The notes under the pieces: generated by a model
What the model saw: the letters and a program-made list of their open reading frames with translations, nothing else
Databases searched by the model: none
What the model was told of the DNA's origin: nothing
Shown here: piece by piece, positions 9,452 to 19,392 of the stretch
How positions within the stretch are numbered: position 1 is the first letter of the stretch
How the letters are laid out: each line of letters begins with the position of its first letter
From: a gamma proteobacterium SCGC AB-629-P17
Lineage (GTDB): Bacteria; Pseudomonadota; Gammaproteobacteria; PS1; Pseudothioglobaceae
NCBI GenBank assembly: GCA_000372785.1
Contig: KB889791.1
Coordinates: forward strand, 1-64,000
Length of the DNA stretch: 64,000 bases
Reading direction: 5' to 3'
Translations under genes and position numbers: made by a program

Positions 9452-9507
9452 CAAAAAAATTACCTAATTAATCATAATAGTTTTTTGCCAGTGTTTTTAT
9501 CGATGAT

Positions 9508-9987
9508 TTATAACAGTTCATTAATAAATGGTGTTATATCTTCAGGCTCAACTGTTGAACTAAAACGTTTAAAAGGGGTACCGTTACGATCTATTAGGAA
9601 TTTAGTAAAATTCCATTTAATACTGTTGTTTAACTTGCCCTTTAATTCGCTTTTTAAATATTTATAAAGCGGGTGGGTATCTGCACCATTAACTTTAATC
9701 TTTTTTGACATAGGGAAGGTAACATCATATTTGTGGCTACAAAAATCTACTATTTCTTCTGAAGATCCGGGCTCTTGTTTGCCAAATTGGTTGCATGGGA
9801 ATCCAATTACTACAAGCCCATTGTCTTTGTATTCTTGGTAAAGCTTTTCTAGTCCGGTGTAGTGATAGGTTAAGCCACAATAACTTGCTGTATTAACAAT
9901 TAGGATTACCTTTCCTTTGAATTTACTCAAAGAAATTTCTTCACCGTTAAGTTGATTAATATTGAATTGATAAAATTCTTTACTCAT
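9508..9987 (-). CDS. gpx: Glutathione peroxidase family thiol peroxidase
   Basis: Cytoplasmic peroxidase of 159 residues, the usual length of bacterial BtuE/Gpx proteins. The peroxidatic residue is a cysteine (Cys37 in NTASYCGLT), not selenocysteine. The partner residues are Gln in GFPCNQFGKQEPG and Trp/Asn in SIKWNFTKFLI. Bacterial members often use thioredoxin rather than glutathione as reductant. It lies between tRNA-Gln and prs on the same strand; these are commonly direct neighbours in gammaproteobacteria, so gpx appears to have been inserted. Confidence 0.92.
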   Translation of the reverse strand: MSKEFYQFNINQLNGEEISLSKFKGKVILIVNTASYCGLTYHYTGLEKLYQEYKDNGLVVIGFPCNQFGKQEPGSSEEIVDFCSHKYDVTFPMSKKIKVNGADTHPLYKYLKSELKGKLNNSIKWNFTKFLIDRNGTPFKRFSSTVEPEDITPFINELL

Positions 9988-10010
9988 TAGTTGCTCCTAA
10001 TAGAGAAAAA

Positions 10011-10085
10011 TGGCTGGGATGGCAGGATTTGAACCTGCGCATGACGGGATCAAAACCCGTTGCCTTACCACTTGGCGACATCCCA
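10011..10085 (-). tRNA. glnQ-type: tRNA-Gln (anticodon TTG)
   Basis: A 75-nt cloverleaf with encoded CCA (10011-10013). The acceptor stem is TGGGATG/CATCCCA, the anticodon stem ACGGG/CCCGT encloses loop TTTTGAT (anticodon TTG), and the T arm is GCAGG/CCTGC. Its 5' 21 bases (10065-10085) are also the last codons of ispE. The order ispE, tRNA-Gln, prs is a common gammaproteobacterial arrangement. The exact gene symbol is not known; this is a tRNA-Gln. Confidence 0.95.
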
Positions 10086-10928
10086 ATTGATTGTTGGTGA
10101 TCTATCTATCGCTTGTGCGACAAAACCAGACCACTGTGATGGCAGTTTTTCCTTTGCTATCACTGCATCTTCTTTGTTTTCAAAGGCTATAAAAACACAA
10201 CATCCACTACCCGTCATTCTAGCAACACCAAGATGGTTTTCAGTAGAGTCTAGATGGTTTAAAGCTAGTTGTATCTCACCTTCCAGTTCAATTGCAGCAT
10301 CTAAGCAGTCGTTATGTGGATTTGAAACCAATGAAAAGTCTGATATTTTCCTTTGTACCGGCGACATTGTCAATGCTTTATGAGTGAAAATTTCTTGAGT
10401 AGATACATGTTTATTGATTGAAACAACTAAATAAAAAAATCTTGGCAAATTGATGGGAGTTAGAATATCTCCTATGCCTTCAGCCCATGCACTGTGACCA
10501 TTGACAAATACTGGGACATCAGCGCCCAGAGTTTGACCTATATCTAGGAGCTTGCTTTTAGGTAAACTTAGATTCCATAAATCATTAAGTGCTATCAAAA
10601 CCGTCGCTGCATTTGAGCTTCCTCCTCCAAGACCACCACCGGTAGGTATTTTTTTAATGACACCGATATCAACTCCAGATAATGTTTTCGAGTATTTTTT
10701 TAAGGTATTTGCGCTGCGTAAAATTAAGTCTTTTTCGGGCGAAATTGTTTCATTGCCATAAATACGTTTTATTTCACCATCATTCCTTAAGCTAAAAGTA
10801 ATTTCATCGCCATAATCTAAGAGCTGAAAAATGGTTTGAAGGTTATGGTAGCCGTCTCCTCTTTTTGAGGTAATGTGCAAAAATAGATTAATTTTTGCGG
10901 GTGCAAGATAGGTAGCTTCAGGCATCAA
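10065..10928 (-). CDS. ispE: 4-diphosphocytidyl-2-C-methyl-D-erythritol kinase
   Basis: GHMP kinase of the non-mevalonate (MEP) isoprenoid pathway that phosphorylates CDP-methylerythritol. It has 287 residues. Seen: [12 protein letters not shown] at the N-terminus, the ATP-binding glycine loop [16 protein letters not shown] (about 96-111) and the C-terminal [12 protein letters not shown]. The stop codon TAA lies inside the D-arm region of tRNA-Gln (overlap 21 bases), so mRNA and tRNA share sequence. The start overlaps the orn stop by 11 bases; a second ATG follows immediately and either may be used. Confidence 0.95.
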   Translation of the reverse strand: MMPEATYLAPAKINLFLHITSKRGDGYHNLQTIFQLLDYGDEITFSLRNDGEIKRIYGNETISPEKDLILRSANTLKKYSKTLSGVDIGVIKKIPTGGGLGGGSSNAATVLIALNDLWNLSLPKSKLLDIGQTLGADVPVFVNGHSAWAEGIGDILTPINLPRFFYLVVSINKHVSTQEIFTHKALTMSPVQRKISDFSLVSNPHNDCLDAAIELEGEIQLALNHLDSTENHLGVARMTGSGCCVFIAFENKEDAVIAKEKLPSQWSGFVAQAIDRSPTINWDVAKW

Positions 10929-11460
10929 TAAAGTGTTCTCGATAGTGCTTCAATTCATTGATGGAATCGTATATGTCTGATAAGGCTAAATGCTTTGATT
11001 GTTTGAATGAAGCGGTAACAACTTCAGGCTTCCAGCGAACAGCCAGCTCTTTTAGTGTTGAGACGTCGATATGACGGTAATGGAAAAAATTCTCAAGCTT
11101 AGGCATGTAGATGTAAAGAAATCTTCTGTCTTGGCAGATTGAATTACCGCACATCGGCGAAGCGCCTGAATCGACATACTTCACCAAGAAATCCAAAGTC
11201 TTTTTTTCGGCATCATTTAAAGAGATTTTGCTTTCCTTTACTCGCTGAACCAGGCCAGACTTAGTATGTTGGCGAGTATTCCATTCATCCATACTGTCTA
11301 GATATTTGTTGTCCTGATGGATTGCTAATGAAGGTCCCTCTGCTAAAACATTGAGATCAGCATCGGTCACAACAGTGGCGATTTCAATAATAATATCTTT
11401 TTCTGGAACCAGACCTGTCATTTCTAGGTCTATCCAAATAAGGTTTGTCTTTTTATTCAT
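10918..11460 (-). CDS. orn: Oligoribonuclease
   Basis: DEDDh 3'-5' exonuclease that degrades RNA di- and short oligonucleotides, including pGpG from c-di-GMP turnover. The start is set at ATG 11460, giving 180 residues beginning [17 protein letters not shown] (E. coli 181). A longer frame from 11550 would overlap trpD by 83 bases. The catalytic acids are in WIDLEMTGL, in CQDRRFL and in the final HLALSDI block (His and Asp). It starts 8 bases after the trpD stop, in an apparent pepP-trpD-orn-ispE-tRNA-Gln transcription unit. Confidence 0.96.
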   Translation of the reverse strand: MNKKTNLIWIDLEMTGLVPEKDIIIEIATVVTDADLNVLAEGPSLAIHQDNKYLDSMDEWNTRQHTKSGLVQRVKESKISLNDAEKKTLDFLVKYVDSGASPMCGNSICQDRRFLYIYMPKLENFFHYRHIDVSTLKELAVRWKPEVVTASFKQSKHLALSDIYDSINELKHYREHFIDA

Positions 11461-11467
11461 TGCAGAA

Positions 11468-12484
11468 CTAACTGTTACTGGCCTTAACGTAATCATCAAG
11501 TTTTTGTTGCGCGCTACCATTCGACAATGCTTGGTTCGCTCTGTTAACACCTGATTGCATTGAACTGGTTAGTCCGCTTACATAAATCGCTGCACCTGCA
11601 TTTAAAGAGATAATATCTTTTGCAGTTCCATTTTGACCTGAGAAAGCCTCCTTAATGAGTGCAAGAGAACCCTCAGCATCGTCAGCTCTAATATCATTTA
11701 AATTACCTAAACCAAGACCTAATTCTTCAGGATGAATTGAGTATGTAGTGACAACCCCGCGTTTTAATTCAGCGATAAATGTTTGATCGGCAATAGATAG
11801 TTCGTCGAGACCATCGGCAGAGTGAACAACCATCACGTGGCGAGATCCGAGACTTTTAAGTACATTAGCAATAGGTTCAATCAAGCTTTGATCATAAACA
11901 CCCATCACCTGATTGGGAGCCTTAGCTGGGTTAGTAAGGGGACCTAAAACATTAAATATCGTTCGTACCGCTAGCTCTTTTCTTGGGCCAATGGCGTGCT
12001 TCATGGCGCTATGGTGGGCCGGTGCAAACATAAATCCGACACCAATCGTTTCAACACATTGACTAATAAAATTCGGACTTAAATCAAGATTAACTCCTGC
12101 AGACTCTAGGACATCAGCGCTGCCTGATTTTGAAGAGATTGATCGATTACCATGCTTAGCGACCTTTCCGCCAGCTGCGGCAACAACAAAGGCAGAAGCA
12201 GTAGAGATATTAAACAATCCCAAGCCGTCACCGCCAGTTCCACAGGTATCAACCAGATAATCTAAACTGCTAATTTCTACAGGTGTAGCGAGAGATCGCA
12301 TGACTTTAGCACTGGCAGTGATTTCTTCAATAGTCTCTCCTTTCATTGATAGCCCAACTAAAAAAGCGCCAATTTGTGCATCAGTTGTCTGACCCGTCAT
12401 GATGCTGTTCATTACATCATGCATTTGATCTTCGTTTAAATTTTGTTTTGCAATGACTGCTTTGATAGCTTGTTGTATGTTCAT
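11468..12484 (-). CDS. trpD: Anthranilate phosphoribosyltransferase
   Basis: Second committed step of tryptophan synthesis, joining anthranilate and PRPP. It has 338 residues. Seen: the PRPP-binding [15 protein letters not shown] (about 81-95), [17 protein letters not shown] (about 109-125) and the substrate region [10 protein letters not shown]. No other trp gene is present here; trpD overlaps pepP by 4 bases (ATGA), so tryptophan synthesis genes are split in this genome. The coupling with pepP and orn looks like a general housekeeping operon. Confidence 0.96.
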   Translation of the reverse strand: MNIQQAIKAVIAKQNLNEDQMHDVMNSIMTGQTTDAQIGAFLVGLSMKGETIEEITASAKVMRSLATPVEISSLDYLVDTCGTGGDGLGLFNISTASAFVVAAAGGKVAKHGNRSISSKSGSADVLESAGVNLDLSPNFISQCVETIGVGFMFAPAHHSAMKHAIGPRKELAVRTIFNVLGPLTNPAKAPNQVMGVYDQSLIEPIANVLKSLGSRHVMVVHSADGLDELSIADQTFIAELKRGVVTTYSIHPEELGLGLGNLNDIRADDAEGSLALIKEAFSGQNGTAKDIISLNAGAAIYVSGLTSSMQSGVNRANQALSNGSAQQKLDDYVKASNS

Positions 12485-13710
12485 GTTATATTTTGACTCA
12501 TTAGGTATTCAATATCTTTTACTTCTTTGACTGCAGACTTTGATAAAACATGATGGCCGTCTTTGGTTACCAACACATCATCTTCAATTCTAATACCAAT
12601 ATTCCAGTACTTAGGGTCAATTTTATCATTCTTGCGAATATAGATTCCTGGTTCCACAGTTGTTACCATGCCTTCTTCAAAATCTCTAAAATCGTTATCA
12701 ATTTTATATTCACCGACATCATGCACATCCAGTCCTAACCAGTGCCCCGTTTTATGCATATAAAACTCAGTTAAATTATCCAGATCTTTCATGATGCCAA
12801 TTTTGTTGAGTTCACGAGAGATAATGTCACAGGAGATTTCATGAGGAGTATTTACTTTTTCACCAGGTTTGATAGATGCGATAGCAGATTTTTGTGCACT
12901 TAAAACAATTTGATATATCTGTTTTTGAGCTTTACTAAAGCGTCCATTAATTGGAAAAGTGCGTGTAATATCCGATGCGTAACCCAATGACTCACAACCT
13001 GCATCAATCAGTAGTAAATCACCATCATTTAATAATTTGTTGTTTTCTGTGTAGTGCAGGATACAGCTGTTTTTCCCGCTAGCAACAATAGGTGGATAGG
13101 CGTAATCAGCATTTCCGGTTCGAAATTCTGCGTCAATCTCTGCTGCAATATGGTATTCATATAATCCAGGTGACGCTTTTGTCATTGCTGCCATATGTGC
13201 TTTTGCAGCAAGATTGGCTGCAGTTTGCATATTTTGTATTTCATTAGAATCTTTTATGAGACGCATTTCAGATATTACAGTGTTCAGTAATTTGGTGTTA
13301 TTTGCAAGAATTGAAGTAATATTTTCATTAAGTTTGTTTGTACTAGAATCATCGAAATAAACAAGATTATTTTTATCAATGAGTTTATGAATTGTTTTTA
13401 AAAAGTCATTAATAGAATAGGCATTGTCTGCTAATAAGACTTTCGGAGCTGACTTTACACCAAGACGTTCGCCGTCCCAAATCTCTTTTGTTTTGTCTTT
13501 CGGTCGAACAAAGATGCTGTAGTTATTGTTAGAGAAAACAGCAATAGCATCAGGCTCGGTAAAGCCAGTAAGGTACCAAAAACTACTGTCTGGACGAAAT
13601 GGGTAATTGACATCACTATTCCTTTTTTGTTCACTATTAGTGCTAACAATAACTACACTATTGTCACCCAATCTGCTTAATAACTCTTGTCGTCTTTTTT
13701 GATGTATCAT
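12481..13710 (-). CDS. pepP: Xaa-Pro aminopeptidase (aminopeptidase P)
   Basis: Dinuclear-metal M24 peptidase that removes N-terminal residues preceding proline. At 409 residues it is slightly shorter than E. coli PepP (441). The metal ligands are visible in order: DAGCESLGYASDITRTFP (two Asp), GHWLGLDVHDVG (His), TTVEPGIY (Glu) and GIRIEDDVLVT (Glu). The N-terminal domain has PFRPDSSFWYLTGFTEPDA, typical of PepP rather than PepQ. The ATG at 13710 gives the expected N-terminus (MIHQKRRQELLSRLG). Confidence 0.93.
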   Translation of the reverse strand: MIHQKRRQELLSRLGDNSVVIVSTNSEQKRNSDVNYPFRPDSSFWYLTGFTEPDAIAVFSNNNYSIFVRPKDKTKEIWDGERLGVKSAPKVLLADNAYSINDFLKTIHKLIDKNNLVYFDDSSTNKLNENITSILANNTKLLNTVISEMRLIKDSNEIQNMQTAANLAAKAHMAAMTKASPGLYEYHIAAEIDAEFRTGNADYAYPPIVASGKNSCILHYTENNKLLNDGDLLLIDAGCESLGYASDITRTFPINGRFSKAQKQIYQIVLSAQKSAIASIKPGEKVNTPHEISCDIISRELNKIGIMKDLDNLTEFYMHKTGHWLGLDVHDVGEYKIDNDFRDFEEGMVTTVEPGIYIRKNDKIDPKYWNIGIRIEDDVLVTKDGHHVLSKSAVKEVKDIEYLMSQNIT

Positions 13711-13757
13711 TTTCTTAAGAACATTTGGTACTCTGTAACTAATTCCAAAACGATACC

Positions 13758-14474
13758 ATGAAAAAGATACGACTTTATCAAAATACTTTGTTCAAAGTAG
13801 GTAATAAGATTAGCTTAGAAAAAAATAATGAACATTACCTTCTTAAGGTATTACGCTTCCCTGTCGGTAACACAGTTACTCTGTTTAATGGGGACGGTTT
13901 TGATTACCAAGCAATAGTCATTAGTACAAAAAAAACTTGTAAAGTTGAAGTTCTTTCGCAACAAAAAAACGAAAGTGAGTCTAGCTTGGATCTAACCCTT
14001 GCTCAAGGTATTGCCAAAGGTGAAAAAATGGATTTTTTAATCCAGAAAGCAGTTGAACTTGGTGTTACACGAATTATTCCAATACAAACTGAGCGCTGTG
14101 TTGTTAGACTGAAAACGGATAAAGTGGCTAAACGAATTGATCATTGGCAAAAAATAGCAAACCATGCATGTGCACAATCTGGGCGTTCTGTTATCGTGGA
14201 TATCTTATTACCACAAACACTTAGTGAGTTATTAAGTAAACCCAATCATAATGGTTTTGTGCTTCATCACCGTGCTACTGAAAACCTCCAAATGATGGAA
14301 AAAACATCAAAAGCAACGATTCTAATTGGTCCAGAGGGTGGCTTGAGCGATAATGAAATTAAACAAGCCATTACAGCAGGATTTCAACCAATTTTATTAG
14401 GAAAAAGGATTTTAAGAACTGAGACCACTTCGCTTGTGGCGATCGCCAATATGCAACTTTTATGGGGTAGTTGA
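13758..14474 (+). CDS. rsmE: 16S rRNA (uracil(1498)-N(3))-methyltransferase
   Basis: SPOUT-family methyltransferase that modifies U1498 of 16S rRNA. It has 238 residues. The C-terminal knotted SAM site is clear: ILIGPEGGLSDNEI (about 190-203) followed by LLGKRILRTETTSL. The N-terminal PUA-like domain includes HYLLKVLRFPVGNTVTLFNG, and GIAKGEKMDFLIQKAVELGV is typical. It is transcribed divergently from pepP across 47 bases. Confidence 0.95.
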   Translation: MKKIRLYQNTLFKVGNKISLEKNNEHYLLKVLRFPVGNTVTLFNGDGFDYQAIVISTKKTCKVEVLSQQKNESESSLDLTLAQGIAKGEKMDFLIQKAVELGVTRIIPIQTERCVVRLKTDKVAKRIDHWQKIANHACAQSGRSVIVDILLPQTLSELLSKPNHNGFVLHHRATENLQMMEKTSKATILIGPEGGLSDNEIKQAITAGFQPILLGKRILRTETTSLVAIANMQLLWGS

Positions 14475-14507
14475 GGCTAATTTAGGTTCTCAGAGAGGTT
14501 TAATAAT

Positions 14508-15338
14508 TTACTCAACATCGCCTAGTTCGGCACTGAGCTCGCGAGCACGATCAAAGGCTGCTCTCGTTGCGCTGGCGACAATCCCTTCAAAATTTTGGTC
14601 TTGAAAGCACTCGATAGCGGCCTGTGTTGTGCCATTAGGTGAAGTGACATTGGTGCGAAGAGTTTTTGGATCCTTTCCGCTTTTGGTTGCCATCAGACTG
14701 GCACCAAAAGCTGTTTGGACGCTTAATTCTTTGGCTGTTTTTTCGTCTAAACCGAGTGCCATTCCTGCTTGGGTCATGGATTGCATTAGTAAGAAAAAAT
14801 AAGCAGGGCCGCTACCAGAAATTGCTGTAATGGCATCAATGAGCTTCTCTTCATTAACCCAGAAGCAATCCCCGACAGATGACAGTATGGTAGTCACTAA
14901 AGCCTTCTGCTCATCATTAACAAGTTCGTTTTGAAATAAGCCTGTAACTCCATGTTGCAAAAGAGCTGGTGTATTAGGCATTGTTCGAACTAGAGGGTAG
15001 TTACCACCAAGCCAATGATTAATATCGTTTACTCTTATACCAGCGACAATGGAGATGAATAGATGCTTTGGTTTAATTTTCTCTCTCAGTCCAAGGCATA
15101 CCTCTGTGAGGACTTGAGGCTTGACAGCGAATACTATGACCTCACAAACTTCTAAGAGTGAAGAGTTGTTTGCGAAGGTAGTAATATTGAGTTCTGCCTC
15201 TCTTTTTCGTAATAACTCATCATTAGGGTCGCTTACCTTAATATTTTTCGAATCATAGCCATTATTCAATAAGCCGCTAATCAGTGCATAAGCCATGTTG
15301 CCAGCTCCAATAAATCCAATGACTGTTTGGTTTTCCAT
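14508..15338 (-). CDS. proC: Pyrroline-5-carboxylate reductase
   Basis: Last step of proline synthesis: NAD(P)H reduction of pyrroline-5-carboxylate. It has 276 residues. The Rossmann nucleotide loop GFIGAGNMAYALISGLL (about 8-24), the AVKPQVL block and the C-terminal signature around ISGSGPAYFFLLMQSM are present. TSPNGTTQAAIECF is the conserved substrate region. The genome also encodes PutA in this window, so it both makes and degrades proline. Confidence 0.95.
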   Translation of the reverse strand: MENQTVIGFIGAGNMAYALISGLLNNGYDSKNIKVSDPNDELLRKREAELNITTFANNSSLLEVCEVIVFAVKPQVLTEVCLGLREKIKPKHLFISIVAGIRVNDINHWLGGNYPLVRTMPNTPALLQHGVTGLFQNELVNDEQKALVTTILSSVGDCFWVNEEKLIDAITAISGSGPAYFFLLMQSMTQAGMALGLDEKTAKELSVQTAFGASLMATKSGKDPKTLRTNVTSPNGTTQAAIECFQDQNFEGIVASATRAAFDRARELSAELGDVE

Positions 15339-15406
15339 ATAAAATATCCCACTTGTTAAAACTTAAGTTAATTCTACCGAAATTGGTGTAAATATATAGA
15401 ACATTA

Positions 15407-16075
15407 ATGAAAACATTCCAACCAAAATTAATAATGATCGATTTGGACGGAACTTTAGTCGACAGTGTCCCTGATCTTGCATATTGCATAGATGAAATGA
15501 TGCAGAAACTTGGTCTGCAAAAATGGGGTGAAGCCAAAGTTCGTCATTGGGTCGGTAACGGTGTTCCTAAGCTAGTAGAGAGGGCATTGACGGGAGAGCT
15601 CGAAGGACGGCCAATAAAAGAAGTCTTTGATGTAGCTTATCCAATTTTTTTAGATCTTTATGAAGATAATAATGCTCAAAGGTCTTACTTGTATGATGGT
15701 GTTCGTGAAGGTTTAGATTACTTAAAATCTCAAGGATATCAATTAGGCTGTGTCACCAATAAATCGGAGCAATTTACTCACCCATTGCTCAAAGTGCTAG
15801 GTATTTTTAATGATTTTAAAATAATAATTTCGGGTGATACTTTGGCTAAAAGAAAACCGGATCCTATGCCATTGCTATATTGTTCTGATCACTTTAATCT
15901 TAAGCCAGAAGAGTGCCTCATGTTGGGTGATTCTGTTAGTGATGTTAAGGCAGCTCGGGCTGCTGGTTTTGATATTATTTGCATGTCTTACGGTTATAAT
16001 CATGGCAATGATATTGCGGATGAAAACCCTGATCTAGTAATAGATTCAATGAACCGGTTGAGTGACCATTTATAG
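15407..16075 (+). CDS. gph: Phosphoglycolate phosphatase (HAD family)
   Basis: HAD-superfamily hydrolase of 222 residues. Motif I is MIDLDGTLVDSVPDLA (nucleophile Asp). Motif II is the VTNKSEQF block, motif III the Lys in KRKPDPMPL, and motif IV GDSVSDVKAARAAG. The VDSVPDLA and GVPKLVERAL segments fit Gph, which clears 2-phosphoglycolate from DNA repair or oxygenase activity. Related HAD phosphatases (for example MupP) share these motifs, so the exact substrate is inferred. Its stop shares one base with the bioA start. Confidence 0.85.
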   Translation: MKTFQPKLIMIDLDGTLVDSVPDLAYCIDEMMQKLGLQKWGEAKVRHWVGNGVPKLVERALTGELEGRPIKEVFDVAYPIFLDLYEDNNAQRSYLYDGVREGLDYLKSQGYQLGCVTNKSEQFTHPLLKVLGIFNDFKIIISGDTLAKRKPDPMPLLYCSDHFNLKPEECLMLGDSVSDVKAARAAGFDIICMSYGYNHGNDIADENPDLVIDSMNRLSDHL

Positions 16076-17310
16076 TGAATTTTGATGACCAACATATTTG
16101 GCATCCTTATGCCAAAATTCCCAATGCAGTACCTACTTATTTAGTAGAATCTGCGGACAACGTCTATCTTAATCTCGAAGGAGATAGGCGGGTTATTGAT
16201 GGTATGAGTTCATGGTGGTCGATGATTCACGGTTACAACAATCTGGCCCTTAACCAAGCAATAAAAGCTCAGATTGATCGTGTTTCTCATGTGATGTTTG
16301 GGGGTTTAACTCATCAACCTGCTATTGATCTCTGTCAGCTTCTTATTCAAATAACGCCTCCAGGCCTTGACAAGGTATTTTTGGCAGATTCAGGTTCTGT
16401 TTCTGTAGAAATTTCTCTCAAAATGGCGTTGCAATACTGGTACAACAAGGGTCGAATAGATAAAACACATTTCGTGACTCCAAGGGGCGGTTATCATGGT
16501 GACACTTTTGGAGCGATGAGTGTTTGCGATCCAGAAAACGGAATGCACTATTTGTTCCAGGGCGTATTACCTAAACATTACTTTGTTACAAAACCGATTC
16601 TTGGAAACACCTCTGAAGCTCTTGCCGACCTTAACAAAGTCTTAAAGGAAAACCACAATAAAATTGCTGCAATGATTCTTGAGCCAATTGTGCAAGGGGC
16701 GGGCGGTATGAATATTTATGAGCCAGAATATCTTAAAGAAGTTAGGTCAATCTGTAATACCTTTGATGTGCTCTTAATTGTGGATGAAATTGCTACAGGT
16801 TTCGGTCGCACTGGAAAATTGTTTGCTTGCGAGCACGCTAATATTTCGCCAGATATACTTTGCCTTGGTAAGGCTTTGACTGGTGGTTATATGACCATGG
16901 CAGCAACACTGTCAACTACTGAAGTCGCTGAAACCGTTGGCACGCTTATGCACGGGCCTACTTTTATGGGCAACCCTTTATCCTGTTCGGTTGCAAATAG
17001 AAGTATTGACTTGCTGCTGAAAACTGATTGGGAAAACAGGATATTGCAAATAGAAAGCATACTGAAATCTGAATTATTACCATTACAAAAACAAAAATCA
17101 GTATCGGATGTTCGAGTGATCGGCGCCATAGGTGTGATTGAATTTGAAAATCCACTTGATATGAAAGCAGTCCAGGAAGAGTTGATCGAAAATGGGGTTT
17201 GGTTAAGGCCTTACGGTAAGTTGCTCTATACCATGCCACCTTATGTCATAAATGACGATGAATTATTGACTATCACCGAGGCAATGAGCGCAATCGCCCA
17301 TAGTTTTTAA
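16075..17310 (+). CDS. bioA: Adenosylmethionine-8-amino-7-oxononanoate aminotransferase
   Basis: PLP class III aminotransferase of biotin synthesis that uses SAM as amino donor to make 7,8-diaminopelargonate. It has 411 residues. Diagnostic BioA features are HIWHPYAK at the N-terminus, DGMSSWWSMIHGYNN, FGGLTHQPA, GDTFGAMSVCDP and MHGPTFMGNPLSC; the PLP lysine lies in LCLGKALTGG. The start is GTG at 16075, overlapping the gph stop by one base. No other bio gene lies nearby. Confidence 0.94.
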   Translation: MNFDDQHIWHPYAKIPNAVPTYLVESADNVYLNLEGDRRVIDGMSSWWSMIHGYNNLALNQAIKAQIDRVSHVMFGGLTHQPAIDLCQLLIQITPPGLDKVFLADSGSVSVEISLKMALQYWYNKGRIDKTHFVTPRGGYHGDTFGAMSVCDPENGMHYLFQGVLPKHYFVTKPILGNTSEALADLNKVLKENHNKIAAMILEPIVQGAGGMNIYEPEYLKEVRSICNTFDVLLIVDEIATGFGRTGKLFACEHANISPDILCLGKALTGGYMTMAATLSTTEVAETVGTLMHGPTFMGNPLSCSVANRSIDLLLKTDWENRILQIESILKSELLPLQKQKSVSDVRVIGAIGVIEFENPLDMKAVQEELIENGVWLRPYGKLLYTMPPYVINDDELLTITEAMSAIAHSF

Positions 17311-17377
17311 TCTATTCTCTCTCAAAATATCCCAAAAACTTGGTTTAAGGTAAAGTTTAAGTTTAAGTAAATCTGGC

Positions 17378-19387
17378 TTAATCTGTAGGGTCAACATCTA
17401 AAAACCAGCGCACCGACGAGCTAACTTTTATTGTTTCTAGGTGTTTATAAAAAGTTTTAATGACTCGGTGAAGTTGATTTCTATTTATTGACTGCAAGTA
17501 AAGATTAAAGTAGTAGTAATTGGCTTTTTTTTCAATAACGGCAGGAACTGGCCCCCAAATTTCAACGGAATCTATATCGATATTATTAAGCAGGTCTGCA
17601 ACCTCATTTAAGAATTTTTCTGCGTTGTTTTTGTTTTTAGAGTTGGCACAAATTAAAGTTTGATGTGAATAAGGGGGTAATTGAGTCTTTTCACGTTCTT
17701 TTAGTAATTTGCTGGCGTATTTTGTGTATTGTGAAGATCTAATAAAGTTGAATATTGGGTGATTTGGGTAGCGAGTTTGAATCGATACCTCGCCCTTGTG
17801 GTCGCTTCTGCCGGCTCTACCGGAAACTTGGATTAAGAGTTGCGCCAAATGTTCCGTAGCTCTGAAATCCAATGATAACAATCCAACATCTACGTCCAGA
17901 ATGCCCACAAATGCCAAGTTAGAAAAATCATGACCTTTGGCTAACATTTGAGTACCAACTATGATGCATGGTTCGCCTGAATTGATTTTTTCTAAGTGAG
18001 TTGCAAAAGCTCTTTTCCTGCGCGTGGTATCTCTATCAATTCTAATAATAGTTGTATCGGGGAAATAAGACTCAAGGTTTTCCTCCAATCTTTCTGTTCC
18101 ATAACCTAGAATCCTTAGAGTCTGTTGATGACAGGAAGTGCAAGTGGATTCTGGAATTTTTTCAATGCCACAGTGATGACACTTTAGGCGATTAATGTGG
18201 CGATGATAGATAAGAGCAGAGTCGCAACGATCGCATTCGGCTTTCCAATCACAATTTGTACAGTAAAACACGGGAGCATAACCACGACGATTAATAAATA
18301 ACATAACCTGTTTATTGTCTTTGAGATAATGTCTCATTTTCGCAACCAAAGGTATTGATAACGCTTCTGCTGTCTGATTTCGCATATCAATTAAATTAAC
18401 TTCTGGCATTATCGCTTGACCAGGACGAGAGCTTAAAACAAGCCGAGTAAGCTTCTTATCGACCACATTTTTCAAGGTTTCCAGTGATGGCGTGGCAGTA
18501 CCTAAAATTAAGGGAATATTTGCTAGTTTTGCACGTATAAAGCTGAGATCTCGTGCAGAATAGCGGAAGCTGGACTGTTGTTTAAAAGATCCGTCATGCT
18601 CCTCATCAACGATTACTAAGCCGAGGTTTGGCATAGGGGTAAAAATTGCCGAACGTGTGCCAAGAACGACTCCAGCCTCTGCATTTTTTGCCAGAAGATA
18701 AGCGTCTAATTTTTGTGTTTCATTTAATTGCGAGTGGACAGCGACAACCTTGGCTTCAACTCTCTCCTCAAAGCGAGAAATCATTTGTGGTGTTAGTCCA
18801 ATTTCAGGAACCAATACAAGGACCTGCCTTCCTTTCTTGAGTAGAGCTTGAGTGATGCTTAGGTAAACTTCGGTTTTACCACTGCCAGTGACACCATGAA
18901 GTAAAAAACCATGAAAATTGTTTTCTGATTTTAAAACTGATTTAATCGCTTTGTTCTGCTCAGTCGTTGCATCAAAGGTATATGAAGATGTTGTGTTATT
19001 ATTTGTACTTATTTTTTTGATAACCGCAGGCTTGCCTTGTCTAAGGTTTTTGGGCAAGGCGCTAGCCAAGACTTCACCAACTGGATGGTGGTAATAGTTT
19101 GCTGACCAGAATAAAAAATCAAGTATCTCTATTGACAGAAGGGCTTCCTGATCGAGTATTTCTTCAACTGATCGAAGTTTATCGAAGTCACTTTTCTTTT
19201 TATGTGACAACACAATAGCAGTTACTTTTTTTTGCCCAAACGGAACTTTGACTCTGGCTCCGATACTAACGTTTTGATCACACAAATAGTCAAATGTATT
19301 GTGTAAAGGGACGGGTATAGCTACTTCTATGATCGATGACAAAGTAAAATGTTTTAGGGATAAAATAACTATTTTATCAATATTCAC
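17378..19387 (-). CDS. priA: Primosomal protein N', replication restart helicase PriA
   Basis: Superfamily 2 helicase that reloads the replisome at stalled forks. It has up to 669 residues. Seen: the 3'-DNA-binding N-terminal domain (EVAIPVPLHNTFDYL), Walker A GVTGSGKTEVYL, the VDEEHDGSFKQQ Walker B box and the zinc region with eight cysteines (CTNCDWKAECDRC through CTSCHQQ). Helicase motifs VGTQMLAKGHDF and QVSGRAGRSDHKGEV are also present. The ATG at 19387 is only 5 bases from the divergent ybeY start. A TTG at 19342 would also leave the conserved N-terminus intact and free room for promoters. Confidence 0.95.
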   Translation of the reverse strand: MNIDKIVILSLKHFTLSSIIEVAIPVPLHNTFDYLCDQNVSIGARVKVPFGQKKVTAIVLSHKKKSDFDKLRSVEEILDQEALLSIEILDFLFWSANYYHHPVGEVLASALPKNLRQGKPAVIKKISTNNNTTSSYTFDATTEQNKAIKSVLKSENNFHGFLLHGVTGSGKTEVYLSITQALLKKGRQVLVLVPEIGLTPQMISRFEERVEAKVVAVHSQLNETQKLDAYLLAKNAEAGVVLGTRSAIFTPMPNLGLVIVDEEHDGSFKQQSSFRYSARDLSFIRAKLANIPLILGTATPSLETLKNVVDKKLTRLVLSSRPGQAIMPEVNLIDMRNQTAEALSIPLVAKMRHYLKDNKQVMLFINRRGYAPVFYCTNCDWKAECDRCDSALIYHRHINRLKCHHCGIEKIPESTCTSCHQQTLRILGYGTERLEENLESYFPDTTIIRIDRDTTRRKRAFATHLEKINSGEPCIIVGTQMLAKGHDFSNLAFVGILDVDVGLLSLDFRATEHLAQLLIQVSGRAGRSDHKGEVSIQTRYPNHPIFNFIRSSQYTKYASKLLKEREKTQLPPYSHQTLICANSKNKNNAEKFLNEVADLLNNIDIDSVEIWGPVPAVIEKKANYYYFNLYLQSINRNQLHRVIKTFYKHLETIKVSSSVRWFLDVDPTD

Positions 19388-19392
19388 AAGCC

